Origin: CAZVEV01 sp964625865
GTDB taxonomy: Bacteria > Planctomycetota > Phycisphaerae > SM23-33
Reading direction: 5' to 3'
NCBI GenBank assembly: GCA_964625865.1
Contig: CAZVEV010000104.1
Location: 1-17,894, forward strand
Length of the DNA: 17,894 nucleotides
Under the pieces are notes generated by a model. It had not been told where the DNA came from. It did not search any database and saw only the letters and a program-made list of their open reading frames with translations. How positions within the stretch are numbered: the first letter of the stretch is position 1; each line of letters opens with the position of its first letter. The translations under genes and the position numbers were made by a program. Shown in pieces: positions 1 to 6,037 of the stretch.

Positions 1-208
1 GATAGGGTCGGGTAGGAGGACTACCGCTTTGCTCGTCAACGTGACGCCTGGGAGTTTCAGGTGGGAAAATCGCCTCACAGGGTCGCATGAGAATGGCCAA
101 ACACCGTGCGAAGCCGCCCTTCGACTCCGCTCAGGACGAGCAAGCGGCCGCTGCGCGGGAAGATGCGAAAGACGACGCGCGGGACGTGGCGACGACGAGA
201 CTGGTGAC
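1..208. other. Leader region upstream of miaA, no supported gene
   Basis: No convincing gene is visible here. A frame running into miaA is open from the left edge, but its translation is low-complexity and Arg-rich and has no family resemblance, so I treat it as non-coding. An upstream gene could end at the TAG at 13-15, but only four codons of it would be in view. The segment holds one dispersed repeat (117-141). I see no clear promoter. Confidence 0.5.
117..141. repeat. Dispersed intergenic repeat of the TTCGACTCCGCTCAGGAC type
   Basis: The stretch around TTCGACTCCGCTCAGGAC reads as FDSAQDE in one frame and LRLRSG in another. Peptides of this kind recur in spurious ORFs of many environmental genomes and mark a dispersed non-coding repeat. 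Only one copy is in this window, so the repeat assignment rests on recalled knowledge, not on a second copy seen here. Confidence 0.45.
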
Positions 209-1165
209 ATGGCGACGGTGTATTTCATTCTGGGTTGTACGGCGTGCGGCAAGGGCGCGGCCGGTCGCGAGCTGGCGGCGCGGACCGGCGGGCACGTCGT
301 CAGTGTCGACTCGATGAAGGTCTATCGTCGCATGGACATCGGTACGGCAAAACCCACGCCCGACCAGCAGGCCCGCGCGCCCCACCACTGCATCGACGTG
401 GTCGAGCCGGGCGAGAGCTTCTCGGCGGCGCGGTTCGTCGAACATGCAGAGGAGGCCCTGACGTCGATCGCCTCGGCCGGGGCGGTCGCGCTGGCTGTCG
501 GTGGAACAAGCCTGTACATCAAGGCCCTGTCCGAGGGCCTGTTCGAGGCCCCGCCGGGCGACCAGGCCGTGCGCCAGGCCCTCCGGGCCGAGGCCGCCGA
601 GACAGGCCTGGCGGGTCTGCATCGCCAACTGGCCTCTGTGGACCCCGCCGCGGCTGAGCGCATCCATCCAAACGATGAGCGACGCATCATCCGCGCCCTG
701 GAAGTCTACCGCACCACCGGCAGGCCCATCAGCGACCTGCAGGCCCAGTGGGACAGCGGCCGGACGCGACACCACTGCATATTCCTCGGCCTGCGAAGAC
801 AGCGTGACGACCAGAGCCATCGCATCAACGCCCGGGTCCGGCGGATGGCCGCCGCCGGGCTTCGCGACGAGGTGGCCGCCCTGCTGTCCGAGCCGGACGG
901 CCTGTCCACCCAGGCCGCCGCGGCTGTCGGTTACGCGGAGATGATCGCGCACCTTCGCGGCGACCTGACAGTCGACCAGGCCGTCGAACGCATCAAGATC
1001 AACACGCGCCGCCTGGCCAAGAAGCAGCGAACGTGGCACCGCCGGTGGCGCGACGTAAGGTGGTTCGACCTCGCGCCGGACGAGACGGTGGATTCCGTGG
1101 TCGACCGAGTGATGGCGACGGTGGAGTTCGCCCCCGCGGGCACAGAGACAGGACACGGACCATGA
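209..1165 (+). CDS. miaA: tRNA dimethylallyltransferase MiaA
   Basis: MiaA transfers a dimethylallyl group from DMAPP to N6 of A37 in tRNAs that read codons starting with U; it acts in the cytoplasm. The 318-residue product has the family's motifs in order: P-loop GCTACGKG (9-16), SVDSMKVYRRMDIGTAKP (32-49), HH (59-60), VGGTSLY (97-103), HPNDERRIIRALEVY (153-167) followed by TGRPIS, and a C-terminal TRRLAKKQRTWHRR block. The length is normal for MiaA. I start at ATG 209 because homology begins there; the open frame upstream to 29 is unlike MiaA. The Shine-Dalgarno is poor. The P-loop is odd: Gly16 stands where MiaA and most P-loop enzymes have Thr or Ser after the Lys. The stop overlaps the next start (ATGA), so the two genes are probably coupled. 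Confidence 0.95.
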   Translation: MATVYFILGCTACGKGAAGRELAARTGGHVVSVDSMKVYRRMDIGTAKPTPDQQARAPHHCIDVVEPGESFSAARFVEHAEEALTSIASAGAVALAVGGTSLYIKALSEGLFEAPPGDQAVRQALRAEAAETGLAGLHRQLASVDPAAAERIHPNDERRIIRALEVYRTTGRPISDLQAQWDSGRTRHHCIFLGLRRQRDDQSHRINARVRRMAAAGLRDEVAALLSEPDGLSTQAAAAVGYAEMIAHLRGDLTVDQAVERIKINTRRLAKKQRTWHRRWRDVRWFDLAPDETVDSVVDRVMATVEFAPAGTETGHGP

Positions 1166-1842
1166 GCGTTGAGTACCGCATCATCAGCATCGGCACGTTG
1201 TCGCACAACCGCCTCTGGGGCGAGGGGGCCCCCGTGCGAACGCCGCACGCGACGACGACCCTCGTCCGCGACGAGGGACGGGTGATCCTGGTCGATCCGT
1301 CGCTGCCCGCCCAGGCGCTTGCGGCGCGATACAACGAGCGCACCGGAGGCCAACTGGCCGATGTGACGGACGTGTTCTGCACCACGCTGCGACCGGGTCA
1401 TCGGCGGAGCATTGTGGCCTTCGATGGGGCCAGGTGGTGGGCCAGCGAGACCGAGATCGAGACCTATCGATCGCACCTGACGGGCCTGCTGGACTCGGCC
1501 GAGCGGATCGACGCTGACGACGTCAACGCCATCGAGGCCGATCTGGCCCTGCTGGGGCGGTTCGGCCCGGCGCCCGAGAGTTTCACGCGCCAGGTGCACT
1601 TTTATCCGATGCTGGGCGCGAGCCCCGGCTCGGCGGGGTTGCTGCTGAACCCGGCGACGAGCACGATCGTCATTGCCGGGGACGCCGCCCTGACCGCCGC
1701 CCACGTGCAGGCGGGGCAGGTCTGGAAGGGCTGCGCCGATACGGAGGCGGCCATGGCGTCCCTGACCGATCTGCTGGAACTGGCCGACGTCATCGTGCCC
1801 GGACACGACAACGTCATGTTCACGCCCGGACGCTGGCTATAA
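1162..1842 (+). CDS. Metallo-beta-lactamase-fold protein with degenerate metal site
   Basis: This 226-residue cytoplasmic protein has the outline of the metallo-beta-lactamase fold: a strand ending in VDPSL (44-48), a TTLRPGH segment (74-80) where HxHxDH is expected, GASPGSAGLLL (152-162) where GHTPGS is expected, IAGDAAL (171-177) and VPGHDN (212-217). Against the canonical motif, His75, His77 and Asp79 are replaced by Thr, Arg and Gly, and only His80 remains; the third-motif His is Ala153. Asp174 and His215 are kept. A classical two-zinc hydrolase site is therefore unlikely; it may bind one metal or none. The start is fixed by the ATGA overlap with miaA, which suggests co-translation. The substrate is unknown, and a link to tRNA modification is only suggested by position. 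Confidence 0.75.
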   Translation: MSVEYRIISIGTLSHNRLWGEGAPVRTPHATTTLVRDEGRVILVDPSLPAQALAARYNERTGGQLADVTDVFCTTLRPGHRRSIVAFDGARWWASETEIETYRSHLTGLLDSAERIDADDVNAIEADLALLGRFGPAPESFTRQVHFYPMLGASPGSAGLLLNPATSTIVIAGDAALTAAHVQAGQVWKGCADTEAAMASLTDLLELADVIVPGHDNVMFTPGRWL

Positions 1843-2034
1843 CGCCCGGATGACTGCAAGCACGAAGCTCGAAGCACGAAACCCGAAACAAGCACGAATA
1901 CTGAATCCCGAATGTTCAAAGCAGTAGGCGCGCCCGTTGTGTTGTTGTTTAAGACATGTGTACGTGTCGTTTCGACATTGTTTCGGATTTCGTGCTTCCG
2001 GTTTCGTGCTTGTTTCAGATTTCGGTATTCGTGC
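1843..2034. repeat. Imperfect inverted pair of dispersed repeat arms
   Basis: The left arm (about 1857-1917) is built of units such as GAAGCACGAAACCCGAAAC and AAGCACGAATACTGAAT. The right arm (about 1970-2046) carries the complementary units (TTTCGTGCTTCCGG, TTTCGTGCTTGTTTCAG, ATTCGTGCTTCGGATTC), so the two arms face each other across a 50-base centre of different composition. The region is poorer in GC than its surroundings. Similar GAAGCACGAAA-type spacers are common between genes in planctomycete-like genomes. An 86-codon minus-strand frame through it encodes only repeat peptide and is not a gene. Confidence 0.7.
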
Positions 2035-2064
2035 TTCGGATTCGGCGCGACGCGAACGTATAAT
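2035..2064 (+). promoter_or_regulatory. Candidate sigma-70-like promoter for the CNNM gene pair
   Basis: A perfect TATAAT lies at 2059-2064, with a weak TTCGGA (3 of 6) at 2035-2040 and an 18-base spacer. The predicted start near 2071 gives a leader of about 80 bases. The -35 element falls inside the right repeat arm, so the repeat may have supplied part of the promoter. This is an inference from the hexamers alone. Confidence 0.4.
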
Positions 2065-2150
2065 CCCTCCGTACGAATGGTGGACTATCGCGCACATCCT
2101 GTTGATCGCGGGCAGATGCGGCGACGCATCGCAACGGCAGGGGAACCGCG

Positions 2151-3422
2151 ATGAGTGTCGGGGCTTTCGTTGCAGACCACGTCGGCCAACTGCTCGGCAT
2201 GGGCATTCTGCTGGTCGCTTCAGGTTTCTTCAGCGGTACCGAGACCGCCCTGTTCAGCTTGACCAAGGGCCAACTCTATCGTCTGAAGAACTCGCGTGGC
2301 ACGGGCAGGCTTGCCGCGGCCCTGATGGCCGAGCCGAACCGTACGCTCAACACGCTTCTGATGGGCAACCTGCTGGTCAACGTCGCTTTCGCAAGTCTGT
2401 CGGCGGCCATCGTGCTGGATTTGCCCCGCGACCCGCCCTGGCTGGCGCCGCTGGTCTCGCCGGCCCCCCTGCTGGTGTTGATTCTGTTCGGCGAGGTCAC
2501 GCCCAAGATGCTCGCCCACGCCCTGGGAGAGACCTGGGCCCTGTCCGCGGCCCCGGCGATCGCCCTGATCGGCCGCGCCCTCCGCGCGCCGTTGTGGGTG
2601 CTCCAGCGCCTCCTGGTCGGACCGATGACCTCGATCCTCGCGCCCCGGGAGGCGGGCACGACGACCATCGAATCGAGCGAGTTGGCGTCGGTGCTGGCCC
2701 TGTCGGCCAAGCGGGGCATCATCAGCCATGACGTCAACGCCCTGCTGCAGGAAATCGTCGAGCTGACGGACCTGCGGGTCGCCGACGTCATGGTGCCCCG
2801 CGTGGACATGATCGCCTACGACGTCGGCGCCTCGCGGGCCGGGCTGGTCGACCTGTTTCGGCGCACCGGCCTGAGGCGGATTCCCGTCTACGAAGGCGAC
2901 ATCGACCACGCCATCGGCCTGGTCCACGCCAAGCGCCTGCTCCTGCAGCCCAACGAGTCGCTGCGCAGCCTGGTCAGGCCCGCCGTGTTCGTGCCCGAGG
3001 CGGGCAACGTCGAGCGGCTGCTCGTGCAGTTTCGCGTCCGCCAGGTGCAGACGGCGATCGTCGTTGACGAGTACGGCGGCACGGCGGGGCTGGTGACCCT
3101 GGAGGACGTGCTGGAAGAGATCGTGGGCGACATACCGGACGTCGGCGAGGCCGGCGCCGAGGCTCCGCCCGTCCGCGAACTGGCGCCGAACGAGTACCTC
3201 CTGAACGCCGATCTGGCGATTCACGAGTGGGTCGATGCGTTCGGGATGGACCTGGCCCATCGACGGATCAGCACGGTCGGCGGGTTCGTGACGGCCCAGT
3301 TGGGGCGGATAGCCCGCGTGGGCGACGAGGTGACGTGCGGCAATCTGCGGTTCCGCGTCGAGACGATGCGCCGCAAACGCATCTGCACACTGCGCGTGAA
3401 CCTGCTGGAGGACGAGGCATGA
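2151..3422 (+). CDS. CNNM/CorC-type hemolysin-like transporter (DUF21, CBS pair, CorC_HlyC)
   Basis: This 423-residue inner-membrane protein belongs to the CNNM/CorC family, whose members are linked to Mg2+ and other divalent cation transport. Domains in order: an N-terminal CNNM membrane domain (about 10-190) with SGTETALFSL (28-37) and FGEVTPKMLA (113-122); a CBS pair (about 205-330) with DVMVPRVDMI (212-221) and DEYGGTAGLVTLEDV (306-320); and a C-terminal CorC_HlyC domain (about 340-420). Hydrophobic stretches near 12-28, 68-90 and 100-115 fit the membrane part. ATG 2151 has an AGGGGAA Shine-Dalgarno at 2139-2145. The gene overlaps its downstream paralogue by ATGA. The exact ion cannot be told from sequence. 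Confidence 0.93.
   Translation: MSVGAFVADHVGQLLGMGILLVASGFFSGTETALFSLTKGQLYRLKNSRGTGRLAAALMAEPNRTLNTLLMGNLLVNVAFASLSAAIVLDLPRDPPWLAPLVSPAPLLVLILFGEVTPKMLAHALGETWALSAAPAIALIGRALRAPLWVLQRLLVGPMTSILAPREAGTTTIESSELASVLALSAKRGIISHDVNALLQEIVELTDLRVADVMVPRVDMIAYDVGASRAGLVDLFRRTGLRRIPVYEGDIDHAIGLVHAKRLLLQPNESLRSLVRPAVFVPEAGNVERLLVQFRVRQVQTAIVVDEYGGTAGLVTLEDVLEEIVGDIPDVGEAGAEAPPVRELAPNEYLLNADLAIHEWVDAFGMDLAHRRISTVGGFVTAQLGRIARVGDEVTCGNLRFRVETMRRKRICTLRVNLLEDEA
3407..3411 (+). promoter_or_regulatory. Ribosome binding site inside the upstream CNNM gene
   Basis: GGAGG lies within the last codons of the first CNNM gene, seven bases before ATG 3419. It fixes the start of the second CNNM gene and rules out the longer open frame that reaches back to 3227. 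Confidence 0.7.
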
Positions 3423-4417
3423 TCCTGGCGGCTGGACAGACCGCGGAGGTGATCGCCTGGCTGGCCGTGCTGGTCAGCGGCGTGGGCCTGACGGGGCTGT
3501 TCTGCGGGCTCGAGACGGGCATCTACGTGATCAACAAGTACCGCCTGGACCTGCGTGCCGAGGCCGGCGAGAAATCGGCCCGGCGCCTCAAGCGGATCGC
3601 CGACAATCACAGCAACCTGGTTGTGGTCCTGCTTGTGGGCACGAACGTGGCCGCCTATGCCGCAACATTCGCCGTCAGCGCAATGTTCATGATGGCCGGC
3701 ACGGGACCCGCCACCCAGTGGTATACCATCGCGGTGGCGACGCCCGTCCTGTTCATCTTCGGCGAGGCCGTGCCGAAAAACGTCTTCCAGCGGCTGGCGG
3801 AGCGGATCGTCTATCGCCTCGCGCTGCTGCTGCGGGCCACGAGCCTCCTGTTCAACGTCACCGGAATCGCCCCGCTGGTGCGCGGGTTCTCGTGGCTGCT
3901 GATGCGCCTGGCGCCGCGCAAAGCCCGCGCCTACCGCGCCCACCACGAGGGCCTGGCCTCCATCGTCGCCGAAGGGCGGGCCAGCGGCGTACTGACGCAC
4001 TTTCAGTCGGTGATGGCCGACCGGATCATGCAGATCGACCAGGTTCACCTGGGCGACGTGATGGTGTCACTCGATGCGGCCGTCACGACGCGGCCGGACG
4101 TCGGACGCGACGAGCTGCTCGAGATCATCCGCGACCACCCCTATTCGCGCCTTCCGCTGCTGGACGAGACCGGCCAGGCCGTAGCCATCCTCGACGTCTA
4201 CTGTGTCCTGCTCGACACGTCCGAGGCGGCCCCCGGCGAGTTGGCCACCGCTCCGCTGGTCCTGCCCGCCGACATGGGCGTCACCGACGCGCTGTACCGC
4301 ATGCAGAAGGACCGCACAACGCTGGCCGTCGTCCAGGGCGACGACGGCGCGCACGTGGGCATCGTCACGATCAAGGACCTCGTCGAAGAGATCGTCGGCG
4401 AACTCGAAGCGTGGTAG
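3419..4417 (+). CDS. Short CNNM/CBS membrane protein lacking the CorC_HlyC domain
   Basis: The 332-residue product is a divergent paralogue of the preceding protein. The membrane domain (about 10-170) has GLFCGLETGIYVIN (26-39, the SGTETA equivalent) and IFGEAVPKNVFQ (113-124). A weak CBS pair follows (about 205-328), with LGDVMVSLDA (211-220) and GIVTIKDLVEEIVGEL (314-329). It stops right after the second CBS, so the CorC_HlyC domain of its neighbour is missing. A strong GGAGG and an ATGA overlap point to tight coupling, which suggests (inference) that the two proteins form a hetero-oligomer or act on the same ion. It is a membrane protein; the transported ion is unknown. Confidence 0.9.
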   Translation: MILAAGQTAEVIAWLAVLVSGVGLTGLFCGLETGIYVINKYRLDLRAEAGEKSARRLKRIADNHSNLVVVLLVGTNVAAYAATFAVSAMFMMAGTGPATQWYTIAVATPVLFIFGEAVPKNVFQRLAERIVYRLALLLRATSLLFNVTGIAPLVRGFSWLLMRLAPRKARAYRAHHEGLASIVAEGRASGVLTHFQSVMADRIMQIDQVHLGDVMVSLDAAVTTRPDVGRDELLEIIRDHPYSRLPLLDETGQAVAILDVYCVLLDTSEAAPGELATAPLVLPADMGVTDALYRMQKDRTTLAVVQGDDGAHVGIVTIKDLVEEIVGELEAW

Positions 4418-4420
4418 ATC

Positions 4421-4462
4421 GATTTACGATTTTAGATTGACGATTTTGGATTTCAGATTTGC
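4421..4462. repeat. AT-rich GATTTACGATTT-type tandem repeat
   Basis: Directly after the CNNM stop come short near-repeats: GATTTACGATTTTAG, GACGATTTTGGATTT and CAGATTTGCAG. The low GC contrasts sharply with the neighbouring genes. It resembles the dispersed intergenic repeats of planctomycete-type genomes. No function is visible. Confidence 0.6.
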
Positions 4463-4482
4463 AGATCACATCAGATGTAGCC

Positions 4483-4606
4483 GGGTGCCGTGGGCTGCGG
4501 AGCGAAGCGGAGCAACCACGTAACTGGGGGTGCCGTGGTTTGACGCGAAGCGGCAACCACGATTCGCCGCAACGTGGTTGCCGCTTCGCGTCAACCCACG
4601 GCACCC
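4483..4606. repeat. REP-like cluster: two direct copies and one inverted copy
   Basis: Three related units share the ends GGGTGCCGTGG and CAACCACG with a GCGAAGCGG core. Copy A is 4483-4520, copy B 4528-4561, and copy C 4573-4606 is inverted. B and C pair over 34 bases with a single mismatch around an 11-base loop. The cluster sits between the convergent CNNM and rhamnose isomerase genes. Confidence 0.85.
4528..4606. terminator. Candidate bidirectional terminator hairpin
   Basis: The 34-bp stem formed by REP copies B and C lies between two convergent stop codons (4417 and 4629). It is not followed by a T-run on either strand, so rho-independent termination in the strict sense is unproven. 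Its position and strength make a role in separating the two transcripts or protecting their 3' ends plausible. Confidence 0.45.
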
Positions 4607-4628
4607 TCAGGAAGGAATCGCAATCAGC

Positions 4629-5849
4629 TCAGGCGTAGCTTGATGTGCCGCCCAGCCCGAGGTCCTGGCGCTTCTGCTTTCGCTCGGCGGCGGCCTTCTG
4701 TTCGTATCCGCTGGCGCGGAAGGCGGCCAGCGGGTCGGCCGGGACGCCGAGGGCCTTGCGGACAGCCTTGAGCATGGGGGTGACGTTCATGTTGAACGCG
4801 GCGCGGAGGGTTTCCTCGGCTGCTACGGTGTCTTCGGCCTGCTGGGCGGCCGCCAGGGCATCGCGGTCCACGCAGAGGGCCTTGGCGAACAGTTCCTGTA
4901 CCGTGCAGACGGTCTGGATCATCGCCTGGACCTTCGGCTTGATGTTGTGCGACTGGTCGATCATGTACGCGATGTCCAGGTCGCGCCCGGTCTGGGCCTC
5001 GTATGAGGCGATCTCGTTGAAGATGCGGAACATCTGGTAGGGATCGATCGCCCCGACGGTCAGGTCGTCGTCGGCGTACTTGCGATCGTTGAAGTGAAAG
5101 CCCCCGAGCATCTTCTCGTCGATCAGCCACGCGACGATCTGCTCGATGTTGCAGCCGGGCAGGTGATGGCCCGTGTCGACAAGCACTTTGGCGCGGGGCC
5201 CGGCGGCCTTGGCGAAGATGTAGCTGCTGCCCCAGTCGAAGAAGTCGCTGAAGTAGCTTGCCGGCTCGAAGGGCTTGTACTCGACAAGCATCGTCGCCCC
5301 GCGGGGCAGGGCGTCGTGGGTCTTGGTCAGCGCCGCGGCAGCCCACGCCTTGCGCTGGCGGATGTCGGCCTGGCCGGGATAGTTGGCCCCGTCGGCGAAC
5401 CACAGCGAAAGGTATCGGCTGCGGGCCGCTCGCATGATCTGGACCGAGTCGAGCATGTGCTTGACGGCGCGGCGGCGGATCGACGCCTTGCGATTGGTCA
5501 CCGAACCGTGCTTGTAGCACTGGTCCTGGAAGAGGTTCGGGTTAACAGAGCCTATCCGCACGCCGTGGGAGGCGGCCAGATCCACGGTGGCCGGGTCGAA
5601 CCCGTTGGGGAAGTCCCACAGGACGTGGACGGCGACCGTGGGCGTAATGCCCGTCATCGCGTGGGTCACACCGGCGTCGGCGAACTTGTCGGCCAGGTCC
5701 ACCGCCGCGGCGTCCTGCGTGAACTTGCCGAATCGCGTGCCCGTATCGGCAAATCCCCAGGAGGGGATCTCCACCTCGAACCGCATCAGGCGGTCGATGA
5801 TCTCCTGCTGCCGGCCCTTCGGAACGGTGGCCCGTCGTCTTGCTGCCAT
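4629..5849 (-). CDS. rhaI: L-rhamnose isomerase, Pseudomonas stutzeri type
   Basis: This enzyme interconverts L-rhamnose and L-rhamnulose and, in characterised relatives, other aldose/ketose pairs such as D-allose and D-psicose. The 406-residue TIM-barrel protein shows all expected metal ligands: Glu190 (LVEYKPFEP), Asp225 and His228 (VDTGHH), His252 (GGFHFND), Asp260 and Asp262, and Asp298 (MIDQSHN). Their spacing matches that recalled for the P. stutzeri enzyme with a constant offset of 29. ATG 5849 is preceded by AAGGAG (5857-5862, minus strand, 7-base gap), so the much longer open frame upstream is not part of it. No rhamnulokinase, aldolase or transporter gene lies nearby. A related sugar isomerase role cannot be excluded. 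Confidence 0.9.
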   Translation of the reverse strand: MAARRRATVPKGRQQEIIDRLMRFEVEIPSWGFADTGTRFGKFTQDAAAVDLADKFADAGVTHAMTGITPTVAVHVLWDFPNGFDPATVDLAASHGVRIGSVNPNLFQDQCYKHGSVTNRKASIRRRAVKHMLDSVQIMRAARSRYLSLWFADGANYPGQADIRQRKAWAAAALTKTHDALPRGATMLVEYKPFEPASYFSDFFDWGSSYIFAKAAGPRAKVLVDTGHHLPGCNIEQIVAWLIDEKMLGGFHFNDRKYADDDLTVGAIDPYQMFRIFNEIASYEAQTGRDLDIAYMIDQSHNIKPKVQAMIQTVCTVQELFAKALCVDRDALAAAQQAEDTVAAEETLRAAFNMNVTPMLKAVRKALGVPADPLAAFRASGYEQKAAAERKQKRQDLGLGGTSSYA

Positions 5850-5874
5850 CTCGTGTCTCCTTGCGTTGGTGCGA

Positions 5875-5903
5875 ATCGTACGCGACGGGCGCGTGCGGAT
5901 CAA
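5875..5903 (-). promoter_or_regulatory. Candidate promoter for rhaI
   Basis: On the minus strand TTGATC (5898-5903) and TACGAT (5875-5880) are separated by 17 bases, about 25 bases upstream of the start codon. Each hexamer matches the sigma-70 consensus at 4 of 6, so this is a weak call. Confidence 0.3.
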
Positions 5904-6009
5904 TCCTGCGCGCAGCGCGGATGGCGTAGTTTGCGGCACGGCGTTTCTTTCGCGGACACCCCACGGACGGAGCCCGCGGGCGTTTGCCTGGTCCTCCACG
6001 AACAGTCCC

Positions 6010-6037
6010 TTGTCAACACGCGGGGGACCGTTAGAAT
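6010..6037 (+). promoter_or_regulatory. Candidate promoter overlapping the phosphatase ATG
   Basis: TTGTCA (6010-6015) and TAGAAT (6032-6037) each match consensus at 5 of 6, with a 16-base spacer. The -10 box includes the first bases of ATG 6036. If it is used, transcription starts near 6044 and the mRNA would need the TTG at 6075, which has AAGGA at 6064-6068. Confidence 0.4.

Noticed and set aside
29..208. N-terminal extension of miaA
   Set aside because: It includes a dispersed repeat and Arg-rich low-complexity peptide; MiaA homology starts at 209.
1837..2097. 86-codon minus-strand frame in the repeat region
   Set aside because: It encodes only the peptide of the GAAGCACGAAA repeats and has no start signal.
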